Of a stretch of 31,827 nucleotides of DNA, positions 7,399 through 14,370 are shown piece after piece. The translations under genes and the position numbers were made by a program. Position 1 is the first letter of the stretch, and every line of letters starts with the position of its first letter. A model generated the notes under the pieces. That model saw only the letters and a program-made list of their open reading frames with translations, was not told the DNA's origin and did no database searches. The DNA comes from UBA9715 sp045614225 (GTDB lineage Bacteria; Actinomycetota; Coriobacteriia; Coriobacteriales; Eggerthellaceae): contig JAZLCO010000131.1 in assembly GCA_045614225.1 (NCBI GenBank), positions 1-31,827 of the forward strand, given 5' to 3'.

Positions 7399-7434
7399 GG
7401 CTCTATCGTCAACGATTAGAACAGAGGAGCATCA

Positions 7435-7779
7435 ATGAGCAGCAAGATGAACTTGCACCCAATCATCCGCCTCGCCGTCATGAGCGAAGACTCGGACAGC
7501 AACTCCCAATTCGGCCGCGGCATCGCCAACCTCTGCCTCGGCGTGCGCGAGAAGGGCTCCCTAAACGCCGCCGCCAAGAGCATGAAGATGGCTTACAGCA
7601 AGGCATGGCGCATCATCAAGGAAACCGAGGCGGCGCTCGGCATCCAGCTGCTCGATCGCGACGGCGCCCATGGCTCGACGCTGACCGCCGAAGGCGACAA
7701 GCTGCTCGACGCCTATCTCGAGGTTGACGAGAAGCTTCAGAAGATCGCCGAGGAAGAGTTCGCAAAGCGTTTCTCGTAA
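7435..7779 (+). CDS. ModE-like / LysR-type winged-helix DNA-binding protein
   Basis: 114-residue single-domain regulator. Residues 28-100 match the ModE N-terminal winged helix: GVREKGSLNAAAKSMKMAYS, KAWRIIKETEAALG, then LDRDGAHGSTLTAEGDKLL. It lacks the molybdate-binding MOP (TOBE) domains of full ModE, so any effector would have to bind elsewhere or be supplied by a partner. Proteins of this kind often control molybdenum uptake or molybdoenzyme genes, but none are in the window. The start ATG 7435 has GAGGAG 7 bases upstream and its own TATAAT promoter. It converges on the zinc-ribbon gene with only 8 bases between stop codons. Confidence 0.85.
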   Translation: MSSKMNLHPIIRLAVMSEDSDSNSQFGRGIANLCLGVREKGSLNAAAKSMKMAYSKAWRIIKETEAALGIQLLDRDGAHGSTLTAEGDKLLDAYLEVDEKLQKIAEEEFAKRFS

Positions 7780-7787
7780 GCGCCATC

Positions 7788-8006
7788 TCAGCTCGCCATC
7801 GGCTCTACCGAACAGTTCCAGACCGTCTGGCCGTCTTCGACCATCGGCGTGAACGACACCACGAACCGCGTTAGGTTTTCACCTGCGCGGTTCTTGTTTT
7901 CTTGCACAACTTCGGCAACGTCTTCGTCCCCGAACGGATGCAGGCACCCAAAGCAGGTCTTCGCGTCGTCGAACGCGAGGCTATTGCATACCGGACATGT
8001 TTTCAT
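7788..8006 (-). CDS. Small zinc-ribbon protein, last gene of the tad operon
   Basis: 72-residue protein with an N-terminal CPVC...CFGC pair (residues 4-7 and about 18-21), a zinc-ribbon knuckle of rubredoxin type, followed by an acidic linker and a beta-rich tail (LTRFVVSFTPMVEDGQTVWN). The start ATG 8006 has a strong GGAGGAG 6 bases upstream; the longer open frame to 8039 is not needed. It overlaps the end of the DUF192 gene by 26 bases. Function is unknown; the position at the end of the pilus operon is the only clue. Confidence 0.7.
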   Translation of the reverse strand: MKTCPVCNSLAFDDAKTCFGCLHPFGDEDVAEVVQENKNRAGENLTRFVVSFTPMVEDGQTVWNCSVEPMAS

Positions 8007-8334
8007 GGTTATCTCCTCCCCACGTGAACGAGCGTCCATTTCTCGAATACGAAAGCTCGAGAAGATCGCCTGCAGTTGGCCACCATTCGCGAGACGAGCG
8101 CCTCTCGATTACCGCAACTGCTTTCCGATTCCTCATACGGCGCATCGGCGATACGTTTCGAAGCGACTCGACCACAGTTCCATCAGCTGCAATAAATGCG
8201 ATATCGATTTGACGGCGCATCGTGAATGTATGCACGTCATTGCAAGGCGCGAGCAGCAATACGCCATCGAAAGCATCCCTTCCTGCAAGACCGCGAAGCC
8301 TTGCAGCTAGCGAACAAGCAAGCTCGACTTTCAT
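7981..8334 (-). CDS. DUF192-family protein
   Basis: 117-residue protein of the DUF192 family: ARLRGLAGR, then LLLAPCNDVHTFTMRRQIDI with the family-typical C-x-x-VHTF-x-M core, AFIAADGTVV and AVIERR. The family has a small beta-barrel fold and no settled biochemical role. No signal peptide is present, so a cytoplasmic location is likely. The start ATG 8334 overlaps the stop of the preceding gene as ATGA. An upstream open frame to 8466 is antisense-like read-through and is rejected. Its place in the operon suggests a link to pilus biogenesis. Confidence 0.8.
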   Translation of the reverse strand: MKVELACSLAARLRGLAGRDAFDGVLLLAPCNDVHTFTMRRQIDIAFIAADGTVVESLRNVSPMRRMRNRKAVAVIERRSSREWWPTAGDLLELSYSRNGRSFTWGGDNHENMSGMQ

Positions 8335-8843
8335 CGGCGCATGCACCTCATCACGACGCTCGTCGAACCGCCGATCTGCGTCGTCGTCATGACAACCTGG
8401 GTATAAAGCCCTTCGTTTTTGACGTACGTCTTTCCATCGATTCCACCAAGGTCGACTGCCGTCCAACCTTTCGTTTCCATGATCTCGTCGATTGAGGCGA
8501 TGGCTTCATCGGGTTCGCCATCGATGGCAAATCCGACCACCATCCCATCGTCCGAGACACGCACATCTCGAGCATCGGATGGCAAACCCGCTTCCTCTGC
8601 AAACTGCTCTGGAATTGCAGACGCAGTTCTATCGAGTTGAGTCTCGATCTCATCAAGGGCCACATCCGGGGTGCTGGCATCTCGTCCGAAAGAGAATGCG
8701 TAACGCGCCTGTACGCCCTCCTCCATTGTTTGCTCCGGCAAAACGAGCCCTATTACTGCGGGACTGAAGACGATTACCACAGCGATAGCAATCGCTAGAA
8801 CAAGGCGCCTTCTTTGGATCGTCGATGAAACAGTCTGCGTCAT
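8331..8843 (-). CDS. Membrane-anchored protein of unknown function in the tad operon
   Basis: 170 residues. A basic N-terminus (QRRRL) and one transmembrane helix at about 13-35 (LVLAIAIAVVIVFSPAVIGL) are followed by an acidic extracytoplasmic domain with an alternating pattern (VRVSDDGMVVGFAIDGEPDE), ending in a hydrophilic beta-rich tail. No family was recognised. The start ATG 8843 overlaps the TadE-like gene stop as ATGA, and its own stop overlaps the DUF192 start, so the three are translationally coupled. It may be an accessory pilus-assembly component; that is inferred from position only. Confidence 0.75.
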   Translation of the reverse strand: MTQTVSSTIQRRRLVLAIAIAVVIVFSPAVIGLVLPEQTMEEGVQARYAFSFGRDASTPDVALDEIETQLDRTASAIPEQFAEEAGLPSDARDVRVSDDGMVVGFAIDGEPDEAIASIDEIMETKGWTAVDLGGIDGKTYVKNEGLYTQVVMTTTQIGGSTSVVMRCMRR

Positions 8844-9307
8844 ACAACCACTCCTGGCTTGTACGAATCGACGACATACGAGGTCGTATGCTCGAGCTGC
8901 GGCATCGAAACGCCAAACACCTCCGAGCGCAAGCCCATCCCGAACAATGTCGGATGGAAGCCGAGCGTCACGCGGTATTCATCGAAATCAGCACCGACTT
9001 TCGCATATGCAACGCTTACGTCGAGGTTCTGGTCGTCGAGCTGCGAACGCACCGTCTGCTCAACTGAAGCGCATGCCTGTCCGGAACCTTCCCCATATGC
9101 CGGCGATGCTGCATATACACGGACGGCTTCATGGGCCACGCGATCGAACACGGCGCATTGGTAGAAGAAGGTGCAAGCGTTCACTGCTATGACTGCGACC
9201 ACGATGAGCGCTGGCATGGCCACAGCCATCTCGACGGTCATCTGCCCGCTTTCGCCCACAGCTGGCTTTTTTGAAACAACGCTCATTGCCCGCTTCATCA
9301 CTCCCAT
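8840..9307 (-). CDS. TadE-like pseudopilin
   Basis: About 155 residues. A short basic leader ends in GESG, followed by QMTVEMAVAMPALIVV: a class III (Flp-type) prepilin site with Glu at +5 and a hydrophobic helix that would anchor the protein in the membrane. The rest is a small extracellular domain (VFDRVAHEAVRVYA, then beta-strands). Two starts are possible: ATG 9307 with AGGGG 7 bases upstream (used here) and ATG 9298, which overlaps the previous stop as TGATG. Minor pseudopilins such as TadE and TadF are needed for Flp pilus assembly. Confidence 0.8.
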   Translation of the reverse strand: MGVMKRAMSVVSKKPAVGESGQMTVEMAVAMPALIVVAVIAVNACTFFYQCAVFDRVAHEAVRVYAASPAYGEGSGQACASVEQTVRSQLDDQNLDVSVAYAKVGADFDEYRVTLGFHPTLFGMGLRSEVFGVSMPQLEHTTSYVVDSYKPGVVV

Positions 9308-11460
9308 ACGCGCACCCCTGTCGTGTCGACGTAGTACGACCTGATTCGGCCGAACAGCTCGACGATCGACCCCGATGCCCAATCGCGCACTTCCTTCGGT
9401 ATCGGCACCGTCACGGGTATGGACGGGCCTCCGTCCCCGAAAAGCTCTATGGAGGCGATCTCGACCGAATCACCGAGCTCGTCAACCTGGGCGAGCGCAG
9501 TGCGCTCCGCATCGGTCAGCACTGCCGAGAACAAATCGGTCGACATCATCGGATGGGCGACGACATGCTGCTTCACCGACAGATACCCGCTCCCAAACGA
9601 GCCCTCGTCCTTCGCGGCAACGTGCGCGGAATTCACGAGCAGCGGCTTGAGGGCTCCGATCTCTGCCGGCTGCAATCCCACTTGCTCGATGGCATCCGAC
9701 AGCTTCCCCGAGGCCCATGTGCCCAAACCGCTCGCACTTGCAAGCGGCAGGACGTCGAGTCCTCGCTTGATCCCGTCGAGCAAAGAAGCCTGACCATCGG
9801 AGTACGCCTTGAGCATCCACGACCATGCATCGAGCACCATGCCCGCAGCTCCAACCGCCGCTCCCCCGTCTTCGCGAAGTCCGTCGAGAAGCGAGTTCAC
9901 GACTGTTCGGCCCTCGTCGCTCCCTTCGTCCACGAGAGTTGATGCCGCAACGGCTGCACGTGGTCCCAGCGAACCCCCGCTCCAGACAAACGAGCTGGAG
10001 AAACCGCCAGCTGCAGGAGTCGAGCCCGCGTTCACGACAAGCGCAATCGCCCCATAACGACCAGGAGGCTTCGGGTCGATGCGCTTGCCTACCGTCTCAC
10101 GTGCCGCTTCCGAAAGCTTGCCGAACAACCCGCCCACTTGCTCCTCCACTTGTGATTTCGGGAGGTCGGCATCGTGGCGGGCGCGTTGATAGACCGCCGC
10201 CTCGTCAGCAACTGCTTCGTAGTGGTACTCGAACCCGTTCTCGATCGAAGTCGAAGCCGCGGCGACCTTGCCCATACTCGCTGCTGTGAACCCACAGACG
10301 GGACATGTCTCGAAATCCCCAGATTCCATTTGCGCAATCGACCCACGTTCCAAACTTGCCGCAGCTTCGGGACATCCTGGCCATGCATGCATCACCAGTG
10401 CACCGGATTCTGCCTCCGTAATCGGATATACCGGATCGGTGTACAGGGATGTGAAACGCATTTCGGCCGTGTTCGACGGGAGATGGGGGAAATTGGCCTC
10501 GAACGATTCCTCGCTCTCGTGAACGTAGGCGCCTTTAAGCTCCTCAACCACATAACGGTAGAAGCGCGTGCGCAGCGCGGAGCGGGCTTGTTCGTCAAGC
10601 GAGTAGTCAGCGGGCGCTTCCATATCGAGGCGTACCTTGTAGTACGCCTTTGCACGCGATAGGGCAACAGAGAACGACCATGCATCAACGCTTGTGTAGA
10701 GTGGGTTGCTCCCACTTGAAAGCCCTGCAAGATGACCTGCCCTCTCGTACATGCAATACGATGGATTGTCGCCGCAATCGCGCCTGAACGCGCGCTCTTT
10801 CGAACGGTTCGCTTCCCGAGCTGCCTCTTCGGCCCGTTTTGCCTTCTCCCGGATTTCATCAGCCTGCTCATCGATGTCTTCGAGCAGCTCAGATGCTTTC
10901 GCGTCGGCGCTGACGCTAATAGGTTCGCCCTCTGCATCCACCAGTATGCCGATGCCGATGTAATCGGCGCCTTCGGAATCGCCATCGTTTGCCACGCAAA
11001 CGCCAGCCGCAGCTGCCGCCGCAAGAAACGGAAGCGCCTCCTGGTACTTGTTGAGCACGCGCGCCGACCGCTCTGCGAACGCATCGCGCTCGCGGATGAG
11101 GTTCTTACCCGCCTCTATCAATGCTTCAGAAACCGTCGCCGTCGCAGGCGTGCACATCGCCGCTAAACCCAAGCCTGTAACCACCAACCCTGTCAGGGAA
11201 AGCGAGAGCTCGACCGCGTCGCAGAATCGTGCCACGATCATGTACTCGGCAACCTGGTTCTCGGCAGCAAGCGCTGCTGCATCTGCGACGTCCTGCACTT
11301 CGGCGGATGCGGAGTTGATGCGATAGACCTGTGCAGCTGTGAAAACAAGTGCGAGTGTGATGAGCAGTGAGAGCACCATGCCCGTTGTCGTGAAACCGCC
11401 CTCATCCTTGAACAGGTCCCGCCCTGCGTTGCGTGCTTGATGGTTCGATCTCACAGCCAT
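9298..11460 (-). CDS. Large TadG-like pilus-associated protein
   Basis: About 720 residues. The N-terminal KDEGG-FTTTGMVLSLLITLAL gives a TadE/TadG-like leader and transmembrane helix, followed by QDVADAAALAAENQVAEY, the helix pattern typical of TadG. Two further hydrophobic stretches lie near residues 95-115 and 145-165, then a coiled coil rich in Glu, Lys and Arg (residues about 185-230), and a long extracellular region with several cysteines (for example CGDNPSYC and CPVCGF). Unlike its neighbours it lacks Glu at +5 of the putative cleavage site (Gly instead). The start ATG 11460 overlaps the end of tadE by 10 bases; an in-frame GTG at 11511 is the alternative. It may tether or cap the pilus; that is inference. 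Confidence 0.75.
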   Translation of the reverse strand: MAVRSNHQARNAGRDLFKDEGGFTTTGMVLSLLITLALVFTAAQVYRINSASAEVQDVADAAALAAENQVAEYMIVARFCDAVELSLSLTGLVVTGLGLAAMCTPATATVSEALIEAGKNLIRERDAFAERSARVLNKYQEALPFLAAAAAAGVCVANDGDSEGADYIGIGILVDAEGEPISVSADAKASELLEDIDEQADEIREKAKRAEEAAREANRSKERAFRRDCGDNPSYCMYERAGHLAGLSSGSNPLYTSVDAWSFSVALSRAKAYYKVRLDMEAPADYSLDEQARSALRTRFYRYVVEELKGAYVHESEESFEANFPHLPSNTAEMRFTSLYTDPVYPITEAESGALVMHAWPGCPEAAASLERGSIAQMESGDFETCPVCGFTAASMGKVAAASTSIENGFEYHYEAVADEAAVYQRARHDADLPKSQVEEQVGGLFGKLSEAARETVGKRIDPKPPGRYGAIALVVNAGSTPAAGGFSSSFVWSGGSLGPRAAVAASTLVDEGSDEGRTVVNSLLDGLREDGGAAVGAAGMVLDAWSWMLKAYSDGQASLLDGIKRGLDVLPLASASGLGTWASGKLSDAIEQVGLQPAEIGALKPLLVNSAHVAAKDEGSFGSGYLSVKQHVVAHPMMSTDLFSAVLTDAERTALAQVDELGDSVEIASIELFGDGGPSIPVTVPIPKEVRDWASGSIVELFGRIRSYYVDTTGVRVWE

Positions 11461-11966
11461 GATCCGACCCAATCTTTCGGTGAGAGACCTTGCTCGGTCG
11501 ATGCTGCCCACGTCGGCTGCGTCGGCATGGTGACGACTTCCTCGATTTCAAGATTGCCCGAGGCGTTTGTCAAGCCGAGAAGCTTGGAGGCTGTGTCGAA
11601 CAGGGGAAGCGGCCGCAACTGATTGCCGATACGGACGCTCACCACACCCGACGTTTCGTTTCCGTTCAGCTCTATCTCCCAACTGCAGTTACCGTGATGC
11701 ACGTGGAAACAGTCGTGAGGGGGCACGGCTGCAAGCCGGTGGCGCACGAACGCCTCGCAGCTTGCAGCCGCTGACCCGTATGAATCGGTGCTCGTCGCGA
11801 GAAGCCGACAGGCCTCTGCTGCAGCATTGCCCATGACCAGACGGTCGTACAGCACGATGCCGGGCTGAAGCAGCAACAGCATCAAGATGAACAGGACCGG
11901 TATGACGAACGCAGCCTCGACTGTCGCCTGGCCCGAATCGTCTTGCAAACGTCTTGATCTCGTCAT
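11451..11966 (-). CDS. tadE: TadE-family pseudopilin
   Basis: 171 residues. Basic leader TRSRRLQDDSG, then QATVEAAFVIPVLFILMLLL with Glu at +5 and a hydrophobic helix, followed by VMGNAAAEACRLLA, the classic TadE pattern. The extracellular part has a few cysteines (ASCEAF, HDCF and GNCSW) that could form disulfides. The start ATG 11966 has GAGGCGG about 9 bases upstream. It lies just downstream of the small TadE-like gene and overlaps the large TadG-like gene. Confidence 0.85.
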   Translation of the reverse strand: MTRSRRLQDDSGQATVEAAFVIPVLFILMLLLLQPGIVLYDRLVMGNAAAEACRLLATSTDSYGSAAASCEAFVRHRLAAVPPHDCFHVHHGNCSWEIELNGNETSGVVSVRIGNQLRPLPLFDTASKLLGLTNASGNLEIEEVVTMPTQPTWAASTEQGLSPKDWVGSWL

Positions 11967-11978
11967 GTCTATACCGCC

Positions 11979-12215
11979 TCAGTACAAGAAGATGTCGACG
12001 ATGGTCACAGGAGCCACCGCTTGGATGTGGTGGGAAGCGACGGCAAGCGCATGTTCCACGAGCAGCCCGTCGGACAAAGCGCGCCAAAGCGCACCGAGAG
12101 CAACCGTGACCGCAAGGAACCCCGCCATCACCACCGCAAACTCGACGGTTGACTGTCCCGAATCCCCGACAATCGTCCCTACAAGCTGTTGATTCCGTCC
12201 GAGATGGCGTTCCAC
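11979..12215 (-). CDS. Small TadE-like protein with unusual start
   Basis: The recognisable part begins VGDSG-QSTVEFAVVMAGFLAV: another Flp-type cleavage site with Glu at +5 plus hydrophobic helix, then LSDGLLVEHALAVASHHIQA and a short tail, in all about 65-78 residues. There is no ATG at a sensible place. The best candidate is GTG 12215, 2 bases after GGAG, which overlaps the flp gene by 37 bases; an ATT at 12173 after AGGG is another. A longer open frame to 12440 runs antisense to nothing but in the wrong frame across flp and is rejected. It belongs to the same operon as flp and tadE. Confidence 0.65.
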   Translation of the reverse strand: MERHLGRNQQLVGTIVGDSGQSTVEFAVVMAGFLAVTVALGALWRALSDGLLVEHALAVASHHIQAVAPVTIVDIFLY

Positions 12216-12412
12216 AGCTCCTGCAACCGGGGCCTGAACACCGTTATCGCGAGTATGGCTATCACGACCAGCACTCCGACGAGGATCGCGTATTCCGTGG
12301 TCCCCTGCCCCGACTGAGATCTCGCCAAGGAGACCACGCGCGACTGCAGACCCGACCACATGCGCACCGACCCGAGACGCACCGATTCCAACGTTTTCGA
12401 CAACGCACCCAT
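12179..12412 (-). CDS. flp: Flp major pilin
   Basis: 77-residue Flp/Fap-family prepilin. The leader (MGALSKTLES through ARSQSG) ends at the class III peptidase site G^QGTTEY with Glu +5 and Tyr +6, followed by a 20-residue hydrophobic helix (AILVGVLVVIAILAITVF) and a short C-terminus (RPRLQELWNAI). The cleaved helix polymerises into the pilus fibre. The start ATG 12412 has AAAGGAAAG upstream; a TTG at 12436 is less likely. The leader is long (about 35 residues) for the family. It lies 27 bases after tadC. Confidence 0.92.
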   Translation of the reverse strand: MGALSKTLESVRLGSVRMWSGLQSRVVSLARSQSGQGTTEYAILVGVLVVIAILAITVFRPRLQELWNAISDGINSL

Positions 12413-12439
12413 TGCATCTTTCCTTTCCCTTGCCAACCA

Positions 12440-13396
12440 TCAGAAACCCCCTGCCAATTCGAGGAGAACAGGGCCCATAACCATGAGCAGCATCGCGGGC
12501 AAGATCAACGTGCCTGTCGGCAGCATCATCTTCACCGGAGCTTTCGCCACTCGCTCTTCGAGTGCAGCACGATACGTTGCGCGTGATTGCGATGCTGCAT
12601 CTTCAAGCACGCCTGTAAGCGAAGTGCCCAGGCGCAACGACCGTAGAATGCTGTCAATCACGCGTCTAAGCTGCTCGCATTCATACGACTGGGCGAGCTG
12701 GTGCAGCGACTCTTCCCGTGTCATGAGTCCGAGTGCCCACCTCCGATATGCCCGCCCGCATGCTTGTGCGAACTCTCCCTCGAAATGCAAGGCGTAAAGC
12801 GCGAAGCTCAGATCAAACGACAAACCGCTCCTAAGGCCCAGTGCAACTACTTCGAGCATTTCGGAAAGATGTTGCTCGGCATCGACCGCACGTCTTTTGC
12901 GCGCCGTCTTGAGAGATTGCGCAGGAAGCGAATAGCCTATCGCCAATCCCGCCATGCAGAGAACGACCGCCAACTCAATGCTGAACACCGCACCGAGCAA
13001 GCCTCCTGCAGCTGCGCCCACGAGCCCGAGCCTGAGCTCCGCCTCGCAGAACGCGGAAACGCTCACGTCCTTCTCGCACCCAGCAGATCTCGCCTGTTCG
13101 AGGAAACGCTTTCCGGAACGGGTCTTGTCGGCCTGCTTTGCGCGAACGAGCGGTGATATCGGCTCGGCCGCTCCCGTGTAGAGCCCCCGCGTGAGCGATT
13201 CGGCATAGCGCAGTCCAAAACCCTTCAAATCGCGAGAGGTCCGCGACCCCTCAACTTCACCAGACACAGCCCCGAGCGCCTTGCGCCTCCGGCGGACGCG
13301 GACACGGCGCTGCGCAGCCAGCGAGAATACCCCATAACCGCAAACGGCGGAGAGCGCGCACGACGACGCAGCGAAGACAACAGACAGCGTGCTCAT
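12440..13396 (-). CDS. tadC: TadC-like inner-membrane platform protein
   Basis: 318-residue T2SSF-domain protein with an N-terminal transmembrane segment (STLSVVFAASSCALSAVCGY), a basic stretch, a pair of helices (LVGAAAGGLLGAVFSIELAV and VLCMAGLAIGYSL), and the GspF-like core LSEMLEVVALGLRSGLSFD, ending with a C-terminal helix (LILPAMLLMVMGPVLLEL). It would pair with TadB as the pilus assembly platform driven by the TadA ATPase. The start ATG 13396 overlaps the tadB stop as ATGA and has GGAAGGAG upstream. The open frame continues upstream to 14113 only as an out-of-frame shadow of tadB. Confidence 0.87.
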   Translation of the reverse strand: MSTLSVVFAASSCALSAVCGYGVFSLAAQRRVRVRRRRKALGAVSGEVEGSRTSRDLKGFGLRYAESLTRGLYTGAAEPISPLVRAKQADKTRSGKRFLEQARSAGCEKDVSVSAFCEAELRLGLVGAAAGGLLGAVFSIELAVVLCMAGLAIGYSLPAQSLKTARKRRAVDAEQHLSEMLEVVALGLRSGLSFDLSFALYALHFEGEFAQACGRAYRRWALGLMTREESLHQLAQSYECEQLRRVIDSILRSLRLGTSLTGVLEDAASQSRATYRAALEERVAKAPVKMMLPTGTLILPAMLLMVMGPVLLELAGGF

Positions 13397-14370
13397 GACA
13401 CTCCTTCCACCGATAGCGCTCTCCTGACGAGCACGATTCCCGCAACCTGCATGAGAATGGCGAGCGCGAGCAGCGCATAGCCCTGCACGCTCTGGAAAAA
13501 GGGCATGAGGAAATCGGGGCTTGCCAGGGAGAAAGCGCTCACGAGGATGAACGGCATCACGGCTACCACGCGAGCCGAGAGTTTCGCCTGCGCCGTCTGC
13601 ACGCGCAGCGACCTGCGGAGCGCGAGCTCGCCTTTGACCGTCTCGGTTGCTGCCTGCAGCACCTGCCGCATGGCACCGCCTGACTGGTGTTGGACGTCGA
13701 GTGCGACTGCAACAAAGGCAAGCTCGGTCGCACACGCGCCCCGTCTCAGCTCGCGCAGCGCACGGTCTGCACCACCGCCCATTTCGAGGACATGCGAAGC
13801 TCGTGAGAACGTCTCGGACAATGGACCATCGACATCCTGCGCCACCTGCTGGAACGTCTGCTGCAAGGTGAACCCAGACCCAAAACAGGCAGCCATGGAT
13901 TCGAGTGCAGCTGGAACGGAATCGCGTGCTGCTTCCATGCGCTTGTCGCTCGCATTGCCCACAGCCAGCACCATGAGGGCGCATATGCACGCCGGCACCG
14001 CCACCGCAGCTATCGGACTTGCAGTGGACAAGCCGACAATGCATCCCAAAGCGATCACAAACGCTATGACAACCGACACGAGCGACTCGGATGTTGCAGT
14101 CATACCGCGACATTCAAGCAAGTAGACAGCTTCATCAGCCACATCTGCCGCTTTCGCCCACTTGAGAACCGCCTGCACAGGAGCCGTAAAGAAGGCGTAG
14201 CCGTTGCGCAAACGCCACAGCACAAGATTCGAGACATTCAGCTTCTCACCTTGCGCGGCGAGCGCCGCCTTGCGACGGTGCAGTGCCTCTTCTGCAACCC
14301 ATAACACCGAGGCAGCGAATGCAAATGCAGTCACGACAGATAGAACGGCAAAGAGCACACCTCTTTCCAT
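13393..14370 (-). CDS. tadB: TadB-like inner-membrane platform protein
   Basis: 325 residues. One N-terminal helix (VLFAVLSVVTAFAFAASVLW), a helix pair near 100-145 (VVIAFVIALGCIVGLSTA, AAVAVPACICALMVLAVG), the T2SSF domain DSVPAALESMAACFGSGFTL with downstream HQSGGAMRQVLQAAT, and C-terminal helices. It forms the platform with TadC. The start ATG 14370 follows AGGAGGAGG and lies 40 bases inside the end of tadA, so the two genes overlap in different frames. Confidence 0.88.
   Translation of the reverse strand: MERGVLFAVLSVVTAFAFAASVLWVAEEALHRRKAALAAQGEKLNVSNLVLWRLRNGYAFFTAPVQAVLKWAKAADVADEAVYLLECRGMTATSESLVSVVIAFVIALGCIVGLSTASPIAAVAVPACICALMVLAVGNASDKRMEAARDSVPAALESMAACFGSGFTLQQTFQQVAQDVDGPLSETFSRASHVLEMGGGADRALRELRRGACATELAFVAVALDVQHQSGGAMRQVLQAATETVKGELALRRSLRVQTAQAKLSARVVAVMPFILVSAFSLASPDFLMPFFQSVQGYALLALAILMQVAGIVLVRRALSVEGVS

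Noticed and set aside
7981..8466. A 161-residue version of the DUF192 protein
   Set aside because: Residues before the ATGA at 8334 overlap the upstream gene in another frame and are not conserved-looking.
12440..14113. A 557-residue version of the tadC product
   Set aside because: The first ~239 residues are the wrong frame of tadB; the ATGA overlap and GGAAGGAG at 13396 mark the start.
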